A DNA stretch of 64,000 bases, from positions 62,001 to 126,000 of the forward strand of contig JASBUI010000018.1 of NCBI GenBank assembly GCA_030148005.1. Reading direction: 5' to 3'. The stretch is from Paracoccaceae bacterium (lineage in GTDB: Bacteria > Pseudomonadota > Alphaproteobacteria > Rhodobacterales > Rhodobacteraceae). How positions within the stretch are numbered: position 1 is the first letter of the stretch; each line of letters begins with the position of its first letter. The translations under genes were made by a program, and so were the position numbers. The notes under the pieces are model-generated. The model worked only from the letters and a program-made list of their open reading frames with translations, ran no database searches and was not told the origin of the DNA. Shown piece by piece: positions 45,801-53,364 of the stretch.

Positions 45801-46580
45801 AGCCTCAAGCGTGGCGGCGCTTAGCGGGTCTTTGAGCGAGGCCACGAAGACCGGAAGCGGGTTCAGCCCCTGATGCAAAAGCGCTTTGACCATGCGGTTG
45901 ATCGGGTTCAGCCCCGCGCCCTGCACAAGCGCCCTGTAGAAGATCAGGGGCACGACCGGGGCCTCTTTGCGCCAGCTTTCGGCGCGCAGTTTTTCCAGAT
46001 CGCAGAACCCAGCGCCCGGCCAATAGACACCGGCGCGCAAGAGCGGAGCGGCGGGCGGGGGCATCTCGCCCGTAGCTGCGCCCGCAGCGCGCGCACCGGG
46101 CAAAAGCGTCTTGGCATAGGCAAGGAAATTGGCGGCATTCTGCGGCCCGCCTTCGACCAGATAGGCCCAGAGAGCGTCATAGGCCTGATCCGTCACCGTG
46201 GATAGGCGGCGCAGATCGGCATCTTCCTTGTCGTCGCCCGGCAGCAGCGCAAGGGCAACGCCCGCCTCATGCAAACGCGCGGCATATTGTTCGACGCCGT
46301 AGCGCCAATACCCCATGCCCCCAAGCACCCGCGCCACGACCAGCCCCGAGCCGCTGGCGCAGCTTTCGATATGCAGATCAACCGACATCGGATGCGAGAG
46401 GTGAAGCATGTTTGCCAGCCGCAGCCCGGGCGGTGCATCCATTTCGGCCCGCGCCTGCGAGAGGGCGGCAAGTTCGGTATCTGCGGCGGAAATGACAACG
46501 ATGTCCGACGGCGTCTGTCCCAGATCGACAGGTTCCTTGCCATCGTCGATGGCGCCGGGGGTCGCTGCGAGAAGGTGCAT
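42858..46580 (-). CDS. cobN: Cobaltochelatase subunit CobN
   Basis: The 1240-residue large subunit of the ATP-dependent aerobic cobaltochelatase, which inserts cobalt into hydrogenobyrinic acid a,c-diamide with CobS and CobT. It shows CobN/magnesium-chelatase-H-type blocks such as [73 protein letters not shown] and [14 protein letters not shown] (each quoted in part). The length is normal. It follows a GNAT gene and cobW on the same strand. CobS and CobT genes are not in the window. Confidence 0.96.
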   Translation of the reverse strand: [1240 protein letters not shown]

Positions 46581-46603
46581 CAGTTCAACCTAGGCTTTGG
46601 GTT

Positions 46604-46650
46604 TCGGCGGCGGGAGCCTCCGGCGGGAGTATTTCCGGCAAAGAAGAAGT
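46604..46650. repeat. Rhodobacterales-type intergenic element (GGCGGGAGTATTT motif)
   Basis: The gap between cobN and the GNAT gene contains CGGCGGCGGGAGCCTC followed by CGGCGGGAGTATTTCCGGC and an AAAGAAGAAG tail. I recall closely similar GGCGGGAGTATTT-AAGAAG sequences recurring between genes in many Rhodobacterales genomes. Only one copy was noticed in this window, so calling it a repeat rests on memory and not on data shown here. Confidence 0.35.
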
Positions 46651-47106
46651 TCAGAGTTTCTTTTCCATGAAAAGCGATATCGGATCGGGGCGGTAGTTTC
46701 CGAAGGGTCCGGTGTATTCAAACCCCGCACGTTCATAAAGCCGGTGCGCGGCATGAAGCGTGTCGCCGGTTTCAAGGCGAAGGCAGGGCAGGTCCGCATC
46801 GCGCGCCACCTGTTCTATATGCGCCAAAAGCGCCTGACCTGCGCCTGTTCCGCGTGCGCTTTCGGCCACGAACATCGATTTGACCTCGCCATAGTCGCCC
46901 CGATGCGCCAGCGCGGCGCATCCTATGGTTTGGCCTTCAACTCTGGCCACGAAGAAATCGATGCCGGGGCCGCAAAGTGCATCGACCGACAAGTAGTGAT
47001 TGGCCTCGGACGGAAAGAGCCGGTCCATCAGTTCATGGCTTTGCCGAAGCAGTTCTGTCGCGGCAGGATCGCGCGGATCGCCTGAAGAGATGACAGGCTG
47101 GTTCAT
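46651..47106 (-). CDS. GNAT-family N-acetyltransferase inside the cob block
   Basis: A 151-residue acetyltransferase. Motif A is EVKSMFVAESARGTGAGQALLAHIEQVARDADL (quoted in part), with the RGTGAGQ acetyl-CoA loop, and GDTLHAAHRLYERAGFEYTGPFG follows. It overlaps the cobW stop by four bases (ATGA at 47103-47106) and precedes cobN by 70 bases. Why an acetyltransferase is coupled to cobalt genes is unclear. It could be a positional passenger. Confidence 0.88.
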   Translation of the reverse strand: MNQPVISSGDPRDPAATELLRQSHELMDRLFPSEANHYLSVDALCGPGIDFFVARVEGQTIGCAALAHRGDYGEVKSMFVAESARGTGAGQALLAHIEQVARDADLPCLRLETGDTLHAAHRLYERAGFEYTGPFGNYRPDPISLFMEKKL

Positions 47107-48191
47107 GCGCCAAGGGCGGTTTCAATTGCCTTGCGGTCCATCCCGGCCTGACCGATCACGACAAGCCGGGTCTCGCGCGGCTCACCGGCGGAAATCGGGC
47201 GGTCGAAATAGCTGTCGATCCGTGGGCCGACGGCCTGAAGCGTAAGGCGCATCGGCTTGCCTTCGACAGCGGCGAAACCTTTTAGGCGCAGGATGTCATG
47301 CGTGCGAATAACCTCTGAAACCTTGGTGCAGAAGGTCGCGGCATCGGTCAGTTGCGGAAGCGTGACGACGAAGCTTTCAAAGTCGTCGTGGTCATGGTCG
47401 TGGTGGTGGTCATGATCGTCATCAGAATGGTGATCACCCTCTTCGTGGTCATCGTCGTGATGGTGATGGTGGTGCACTTCGTGGCGGGCCGCCAGATCCT
47501 TTTCCGCCGCGATGCCCTGACCCAAAAGCACATCAACGGGAAGTTTGCCCATCGACGTCTTGACGACCTGAACGCTTGGCCGGCTTTCGGCCTTGAGGCG
47601 GCCAAGAAGCGCCTGCGTTTCGTCTTCTTCCATCAGGTCGGATTTGTTGATGACGATCATGTCGGCGCAGGCGATCTGATCCTCGAAAAGCTCTGACAGC
47701 GGTGTCTCGTGGTCAAGGTTTTCGTCAAGGGCGCGCTGGGCATCGACCGCGGCGACGTTATGGGCAAATCGCCCTTCGGTGACCGCCTTGCCATCGACCA
47801 CGGTTACAACGCCATCGACGGTGACGCGGGTTGAAATCTCTGGCCAGTTGAAAGCGCGCACCAGCGGTTGCGGCAGCGCAAGGCCGGAGGTTTCGATGAC
47901 GATGTGATCTGGGGGCGTCTCACGCGACAAAAGCTTTTCCATCGTCGGGACGAAATCATCGGCGACCGTGCAGCAGATACAGCCGTTTGACAGCTCCATC
48001 ACGTCGTCGTCGCTGCAGGTTTCGTCGCCGCAACCTTTCAGGATGTCGCCGTCCACGCCAAGATCACCAAACTCGTTGATGATCAGCGCGATGCGCCTGC
48101 CGCCTGCGTTCTGAAGCATGTGGCGGATCAGCGTTGTCTTGCCAGATCCAAGGAAACCTGTGACGACTGTTGCGGGAATTTTAGCGGGCAT
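47103..48191 (-). CDS. cobW: CobW-family GTP-dependent metallochaperone
   Basis: A 362-residue G3E GTPase thought to deliver cobalt to CobN. Walker A TGFLGSGKTT is at 11-20, followed by NEFGDLGVDGDIL and the metal-binding CxCC motif at 71-74 (GCICCTV). A long His/Asp-rich segment around residues 230-265 comes before the CobW C-terminal domain. The start at 48191 gives the normal N-terminus (AAGG upstream); a 65-residue upstream extension lies antisense to the DUF1636 gene. First of the cobW-GNAT-cobN unit. Confidence 0.95.
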   Translation of the reverse strand: MPAKIPATVVTGFLGSGKTTLIRHMLQNAGGRRIALIINEFGDLGVDGDILKGCGDETCSDDDVMELSNGCICCTVADDFVPTMEKLLSRETPPDHIVIETSGLALPQPLVRAFNWPEISTRVTVDGVVTVVDGKAVTEGRFAHNVAAVDAQRALDENLDHETPLSELFEDQIACADMIVINKSDLMEEDETQALLGRLKAESRPSVQVVKTSMGKLPVDVLLGQGIAAEKDLAARHEVHHHHHHDDDHEEGDHHSDDDHDHHHDHDHDDFESFVVTLPQLTDAATFCTKVSEVIRTHDILRLKGFAAVEGKPMRLTLQAVGPRIDSYFDRPISAGEPRETRLVVIGQAGMDRKAIETALGA

Positions 48192-48543
48192 GGGGATCAA
48201 CCTTTTGATCAATGACGGCGACCAAGGTGATCGGGTCATCATTTGCGGTACCTGCGAAGAGGGCAGGGGGGCGGCATTTGCCGAGGAGTTGCGAAAGCGC
48301 ATCCCGGACCGGGTGGCGGTGCAGGTGGTGGAGTGTCTGAACGTTTGCGACAAACCTGTTGCCATGGCGCTGCGCGGGCCGGGCAAGGACGTCTATCTTT
48401 TCAGCGGTGTTTTGCCCGAAACGGACCTTGATGACACGGTCGCGCTGGCACGGCTTTACAGTGAGGCCGAGGGAGGTGCGATCACCGATGCGCGCCCGGC
48501 TGGGCGGCTTCGGTTGTGCCTGTTGGGGCGTGTTCCGCGCTAA
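48190..48543 (+). CDS. DUF1636-like metal-binding protein
   Basis: A 117-residue protein with four Cys arranged as CGTC (about residues 20-23) and CLNVC (about 49-53), resembling thioredoxin-like [2Fe-2S] ferredoxins. DUF1636 proteins (name from memory) occur with cobalamin and cobalt genes. The ATG at 48190 overlaps the cobW start head-to-head. A GTG at 48160 with AAGGAA upstream is an alternative that would run 30 bases further into cobW. Its stop is one base from the cbtA stop. It is probably a cobalt- or Fe-S-linked accessory protein. Confidence 0.75.
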   Translation: MGINLLINDGDQGDRVIICGTCEEGRGAAFAEELRKRIPDRVAVQVVECLNVCDKPVAMALRGPGKDVYLFSGVLPETDLDDTVALARLYSEAEGGAITDARPAGRLRLCLLGRVPR

Positions 48544-48544
48544 A

Positions 48545-49222
48545 TCAGTCATTGGCGCGGCCCAGATGCCAAGCAACGAGCGTTCCCAAAAGCGCCCATC
48601 CCGCGGCCGCGGTGCCAAGGCTTAGCGTTGCGAAATGCGCGGCCAGCTCGGGCGGGGCGACACCATAGTATCCCGGCGGCTGCGGCGCGCCGTAAAGCTG
48701 TGGCGCAAGGATCAGGGCGATGCCGGCAAGGGGCGCAAAAGAGCGGCCAAAGGCGATCAGCCAAAGGCCCGCCGCCGTGAACAGGACAGCCGCAAACCAC
48801 CAGACCTGCCGCGCCGCTATCTCGGCGCCGACGGTTCCCGGCAATTCGGGCGGAAGCCCAAAGGCGGGCGCCAGCTGCACGGCAATGAAACCGCAAAGCC
48901 CCCAGATAAGTCCGGTGCGGGCCGTGATGGTTGCGCCGCGCATTGCCGAGAGGCTTATGAGCGCGGCAAGGATCAGGCCATAGCCGATGTAGGTCACCAC
49001 ATCGAAGGCCACGGTCATCAGGTGACGGCTGATGTCATCGCCAAGGCCTGGGGCGCCGCGATCACTTTGCGCCGCGCCTTCAGTGAAGTGCACGCGCGCG
49101 CCGGTCTCATACAGCTCGCCCTCAAGAAGGCTTGGGACGACGAACGCAAATTGCAGCAGCGCCGCCAGAAGGCCCGCCGCCAATCCAGCGAACAGCGCGC
49201 TGGTCAGCAAATGCTTTGTCAT
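48545..49222 (-). CDS. cbtA: CbtA-family predicted cobalt transporter, membrane subunit
   Basis: A 225-residue inner-membrane protein with about five hydrophobic helices. It matches the CbtA pattern: a first helix LLTSALFAGLAAGLLAALLQ, a periplasmic segment ending ISRHLMTVAFDVVTYIGYGL, then WGLCGFIAVQLAPAFGLPPELPG. CbtAB are predicted B12-regulated cobalt importers. It follows cbtB by 18 bases and is under the upstream cobalamin riboswitch. It is convergent with DUF1636. Confidence 0.93.
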   Translation of the reverse strand: MTKHLLTSALFAGLAAGLLAALLQFAFVVPSLLEGELYETGARVHFTEGAAQSDRGAPGLGDDISRHLMTVAFDVVTYIGYGLILAALISLSAMRGATITARTGLIWGLCGFIAVQLAPAFGLPPELPGTVGAEIAARQVWWFAAVLFTAAGLWLIAFGRSFAPLAGIALILAPQLYGAPQPPGYYGVAPPELAAHFATLSLGTAAAGWALLGTLVAWHLGRAND

Positions 49223-49240
49223 TGTGTTTGCCCGCTGCCC

Positions 49241-49417
49241 CTAGTGGCAGGGGAAAGCCATCGCATGGCGCTGATCGTGCGCTGCATCATGCAGGGCCGT
49301 CGCCTGAGCGTAGCCGGCAATGAACAAAAGGAAGATGCCGGCCAGAAGGGCGGTGCCGATCGCAGCAAGCTGGCTGTCGGAATGGGTAATCGCCTTGGCG
49401 GATACTTGGGTCGTCAT
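49241..49417 (-). CDS. cbtB: CbtB-family predicted cobalt transporter, small subunit
   Basis: A 58-residue protein. One transmembrane helix (about 18-38) is followed by the diagnostic His-rich C-terminus HDAAHDQRHAMAFPCH, the likely cobalt-binding tail. The ATG at 49417 has AGGAG upstream. It is first of the cbtB-cbtA pair, about 50 bases downstream of the B12 box of the riboswitch. Confidence 0.95.
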   Translation of the reverse strand: MTTQVSAKAITHSDSQLAAIGTALLAGIFLLFIAGYAQATALHDAAHDQRHAMAFPCH

Positions 49418-49464
49418 GTTTGTTCTCCTGTTCCGTCACACCCGACGGTCACGTTTCGGTTCGC

Positions 49465-49640
49465 GCATGGCTGGTCTCCTGGCTCGCGGGTCAAAGCGCT
49501 GTGTCGCCTTCCCGGGTTACCCCAGTGGCATATGACCAGCGCTCACCGCATACAGTCGCGGGGGCGGCTTTGGCATTGGGCCCCTGTTTGGGTCGCCCTG
49601 TCCAAATTCCCATTTCAGTCCCAAGCGCTTTTGCGCGTGC
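49465..49640 (-). promoter_or_regulatory. Cobalamin riboswitch controlling cbtBA
   Basis: Read on the minus strand, the core elements appear in the right order: GGGAATTTGGACAGGGCGACCC (outer arm, given by its ends GGGAA and CGACCC) near 49611-49590; CCCCCGCGACTGTATGCGG near 49565-49547; GCCACTGGGG; GGGAAGGCGAC near 49512-49502; and a perfect B12 box GCCAGGAGACCAGCC at 49483-49469. A short CCGTC/GACGG hairpin lies just before the cbtB ribosome site and could form the expression platform. High cobalamin should repress cobalt uptake. Confidence 0.95.
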
Positions 49641-49879
49641 AGGACACCATGCAGTCTCATTTGCCGTTGAACGGCGCTTGGCGTCAAGGCGGATTGCGAC
49701 CGCACAGCCATGAAATGCGTCCTGCGCTTTACTATCATCACGCTGATTTTAGCGCCGCGCGGTATATATATTGTGGATAACTTGGCGCGATACGCCATAT
49801 CGTGGGTTTCTGTCGTTGACTCGTTGCGCTGCGGTCAAGAGACTCGGGAAAACCCAGAATCAATTGCGAGCTTGCAAAG
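49641..49879. other. Divergent promoter region between cbtB and smc
   Basis: These 239 bases hold no gene on either strand. A TATATATATTGTGGATAA stretch (about 49763-49782) is the most promoter-like feature. The left part should carry the cbtB promoter and the outer riboswitch stem, the right part the smc promoter. Confidence 0.4.
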
Positions 49880-52800
49880 TTGCGCTTTTCGAAACTCAGA
49901 CTGAACGGCTTTAAAAGCTTTGTTGACCCGACCGATCTTGTGATCGCCGACGGGCTGACAGGTGTGGTTGGCCCAAACGGCTGTGGCAAATCGAACCTGC
50001 TTGAAGCGCTGCGCTGGGTCATGGGCGAAAACCGCGCCTCGGCGATGCGCGGCGGCGGCATGGAGGATGTGATCTTTGCCGGTGCATCAACCCGGCCTGC
50101 ACGCAACTTCGCCGAAGTTTCTGTGATCATCGACAACTCGGATCGGCTGGCCCCGCCCGGTTTCAACGATGCAGACACGCTTGAGGTCGTGCGCCGGATC
50201 ACCCGCGATGCAGGATCCGCGTATAAGGCCAACACCAAGGACATGCGCGCCCGCGACGTCCAGATGCTGTTTGCCGATGCATCGACGGGCGCCCATTCGC
50301 CCGCTCTGGTCCGGCAGGGGCAGATCGCAGAACTGATCAACGCCAAGCCAAAGGCCCGCCGCCGCATTCTGGAAGAGGCGGCAGGTATATCGGGGCTGTA
50401 CCAGCGCCGCCACGAAGCGGAACTGAAACTGAAGGGCGCCGAGAACAACCTGCTTCGCGTCGATGATGTGATCGAACAGCTTGCCAATCAACTGGCGCAA
50501 CTGGCCCGTCAGGCACGCCAGGCCGCCCGCTATCGCCAGATCGGAGAAGAGCTTCGGACCTCGGAAGGGTTGCTGCTTTACCGGCGCTGGCAAGAGGCCG
50601 ATCAGGCACGGCTGGCCGCGCAATCGGCGCTGACCGAAAAGACCAAGGCCGCTGCTGAAAGCGAAGCGCTTGCGCGGCAGTCATCCAAGGCGCGCGAAGA
50701 GGCCGAGACAAAGCTGCCGCCGCTGCGCGAAGAAGAGGCGATTGCAGCGGCTGTTCTTCAGCGCCTGCAGGTTCAGCGTGACACGCTGGCAGATCAGGAA
50801 GCGCGCGCCGTTCAGACAATCGAAGCCTTGGTTGCCCGCATCGACCAGATGGGCCGCGACATGGAACGCGAAAGCGGTCTGAACCATGACGCCGAAGAAA
50901 CCATCCAGCGCCTTGACTGGGAAGCAGCGGAGATTTCAAAGGCAAGCGAAGGCCATCAGGAAAAGCTGGCCGATGTTGCAGAGGCCGCCCGCCAAAGCGC
51001 GGCGGCGCTGCAAAAAATGGAAGACGCCCTTTCCCAGCAAACAGAGGATGTCGCCAGACTGGCCGCACGCCACCAGTCGGCGCAGCGCCTTATGGGCGAC
51101 GCCCAGACCACATTGGCGCGCAACGAACGCGAAGCCGATACCGCCCGCGAGGCGGCAAAGGTCGCCGCAACCTCTGTTCAGCAGGCAGAGCAGGCCTTTG
51201 AAGAGGCCACGGTCAAACTTGCAGATGCTGCAACAAAGGCCGAAGAGGCCGAAGAGGCGCTGGCGCAAGCGGATGCCGCCCGCGACGAAGCGCAGGCGCG
51301 CGAGGCCGATGCGCGCGCTGAACGCTCTGAGGCGGATGGCGAGGCGAACGCCCTGCGCGCCGAGGTGGCCGCCCTTGCCAAACTGGTGCAGCGCGAAGAT
51401 GCCGAAGGTGGTCAGGTTCTGGACCGCATCAAGGTCAAGCCGGGCTATGAAAAGGCGCTGGGCGCGGCGCTGGCCGATGATCTTAAGTCGCCCGAAGTGG
51501 ACGACGACGCACCCTCGGGCTGGGTCGAACTTGCCACCTATCCCGATGCCGCCGCCCTGCCGACGGGGGTCGAGCCATTGTCGGGCCACGTCACCGTTCC
51601 CGTTGTTCTGGCGCGCCGTATCTCTCAGGTTGGTCTGGTAGAGCCGGGCGAGGGCGCGCGCCTTCAGCCATTGCTGCGCCCCGGTCAGCGGCTGGTTTCC
51701 ATCGAAGGCGATCTGTGGCGCTGGGACGGCTTTCGCGCCGGCGCCGAAGATGCCCCAAGCGCCGCAGCGCTGCGTCTGCAACAACTGAACCGTCTGGTCG
51801 AGCTGAAACGCGATCTGGAAGATGCCGCCGCGCGCTCCGAAGGGGCCAAGCGCGCTCATGAGGTTTTGACAAAGCGCCTGCAGGAAACGACGCGCGCCGA
51901 TCAGTTGGCCCGCGAGGCGCGGCGCGAAGCCGACCGCATGACCACCGAAGCTAGCCGTGCGCTTTCGCGCTCGGAGGCGGATAAGAATATTTCGGCTGGC
52001 AAACTGGAATCACTGCAACTGGCCGTGACCCGCCACGAAGAAGAAGCGCAGGCCGCGCGCGCACGCCTTGCCGAAGCGCAAAGCGCAACAGGCGAGTTGC
52101 CCGATCTCGACGAAGCCCGCCAGAAGGTGGAAAGTTCAAAGTCGGATGTGGATCTGGCGCGCGGGGACATGCTTGCCGCCCGCTCGGCCCACGAAGAGCT
52201 GCGCCGTCAGGGCGAGGCGCGCACCAAACGCGCGCAGGAGATCACCAAGGAAGTTAGCGGCTGGCGTCACCGGTTAAGCACGGCCGAGAAACGCATCGCC
52301 GAACTGGCCGAGCGCAAGACAGCCTCTGAGGCTGAGCTTGAGACCGCGCGCGCCGCCCCTGCAACCATCGCCGCTGAGCGCGAAAAACTGTCCTCTGCCA
52401 TTGATGAGGCCGAAAGCCGCCGCCGCGCCGCTGCCGATGCATTGGCCACGGCCGAAGAAGCCCGCCGCACCGCCGTGACAGCCGAGCGAGAGGCAGAGCG
52501 CGCAGCTTCGGAAGCGCGAGAGGCGCGCGCCCGCGCAGACGCCCGCGCCGAAGCTGCATCCGAAACCGCCCGCGCCGCCGCCGAGCGCATCCGCGAAGAC
52601 CTTGAGGTTGAACCTCAGGCCCTGCTGGAAACGCTCGATGCCGACCCCGATGCAATGCCATCGGCCGAAACGCTGGAAAACGACGTGATGCGCTTGCGCC
52701 GTCAGCGCGACGCTTTGGGCGCGGTCAACCTGCGCGCCGAGGAAGATGCCGATGAGGTTTCAGCAGAGCACGAGGCGCTGACCAACGAAAAGCAGGACCT

Positions 52801-53335
52801 CGAAGAGGCGATCCGCACCCTTCGCACCGGCATTGCCAATCTCAACCGCGAAGGGCGCGAGCGTCTTTTGAAGGCCTTCGATCAGGTAAACGCAAGTTTC
52901 GGCACGCTATTCGCGCATCTCTTTGGCGGCGGCGAGGCCAAGCTGGTACTGGTTGAGAGCGACGATCCGCTTGAGGCCGGGCTAGAGATTATGTGCCAGC
53001 CGCCGGGCAAAAAGCTTTCAACGCTCAGCCTGCTTTCGGGCGGCGAACAGACGTTGACCGCTCTGGCGCTGATCTTTGCCGTCTTCCTTGCAAACCCCGC
53101 GCCGATCTGTGTGCTCGACGAGGTCGACGCGCCGCTGGACGATGCCAACGTCACCCGCTTCTGTGACCTTCTCGATGAGATGACCCGCCGCACTGACACA
53201 AGGTTCCTGATCATCACCCACCACGCGATCACCATGTCGCGGATGGATCGCCTGTTCGGTGTGACCATGGCCGAAATGGGGGTCAGTCAACTTGTGTCGG
53301 TCGACCTTAAAAAGGCCGAAACGATGGTGGCGTAA
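49880..53335 (+). CDS. smc: Chromosome segregation protein SMC
   Basis: The 1151-residue condensin ATPase that organises and segregates the chromosome with ScpAB. Walker A GPNGCGKSN is at 31-39. A first coiled-coil arm spans about 165-500, and the hinge (about 505-640) contains KPGYEKALGAALADDL. A second arm follows, then the C-terminal head with signature LSGGEQTLTALALIF and Walker B PICVLDEVDAPLDDANV. The start codon is TTG at 49880; no ATG lies near and the residues after it match SMC N-termini. scpA and scpB are not in the window. Confidence 0.96.
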   Translation: MRFSKLRLNGFKSFVDPTDLVIADGLTGVVGPNGCGKSNLLEALRWVMGENRASAMRGGGMEDVIFAGASTRPARNFAEVSVIIDNSDRLAPPGFNDADTLEVVRRITRDAGSAYKANTKDMRARDVQMLFADASTGAHSPALVRQGQIAELINAKPKARRRILEEAAGISGLYQRRHEAELKLKGAENNLLRVDDVIEQLANQLAQLARQARQAARYRQIGEELRTSEGLLLYRRWQEADQARLAAQSALTEKTKAAAESEALARQSSKAREEAETKLPPLREEEAIAAAVLQRLQVQRDTLADQEARAVQTIEALVARIDQMGRDMERESGLNHDAEETIQRLDWEAAEISKASEGHQEKLADVAEAARQSAAALQKMEDALSQQTEDVARLAARHQSAQRLMGDAQTTLARNEREADTAREAAKVAATSVQQAEQAFEEATVKLADAATKAEEAEEALAQADAARDEAQAREADARAERSEADGEANALRAEVAALAKLVQREDAEGGQVLDRIKVKPGYEKALGAALADDLKSPEVDDDAPSGWVELATYPDAAALPTGVEPLSGHVTVPVVLARRISQVGLVEPGEGARLQPLLRPGQRLVSIEGDLWRWDGFRAGAEDAPSAAALRLQQLNRLVELKRDLEDAAARSEGAKRAHEVLTKRLQETTRADQLAREARREADRMTTEASRALSRSEADKNISAGKLESLQLAVTRHEEEAQAARARLAEAQSATGELPDLDEARQKVESSKSDVDLARGDMLAARSAHEELRRQGEARTKRAQEITKEVSGWRHRLSTAEKRIAELAERKTASEAELETARAAPATIAAEREKLSSAIDEAESRRRAAADALATAEEARRTAVTAEREAERAASEAREARARADARAEAASETARAAAERIREDLEVEPQALLETLDADPDAMPSAETLENDVMRLRRQRDALGAVNLRAEEDADEVSAEHEALTNEKQDLEEAIRTLRTGIANLNREGRERLLKAFDQVNASFGTLFAHLFGGGEAKLVLVESDDPLEAGLEIMCQPPGKKLSTLSLLSGGEQTLTALALIFAVFLANPAPICVLDEVDAPLDDANVTRFCDLLDEMTRRTDTRFLIITHHAITMSRMDRLFGVTMAEMGVSQLVSVDLKKAETMVA

Positions 53336-53364
53336 CCCGCCCTTGGACCGCCTTGGAAACGGCG

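Noticed and set aside
47380-47480. GTG/ATG/GTC-rich tandem repeat
   Set aside because: It is the complement of the His/Asp-rich coding segment of cobW, not a non-coding repeat.
50936-51859. 307-codon antisense frame within smc
   Set aside because: It mirrors the coiled-coil coding region and has no recognisable domain or start signal.
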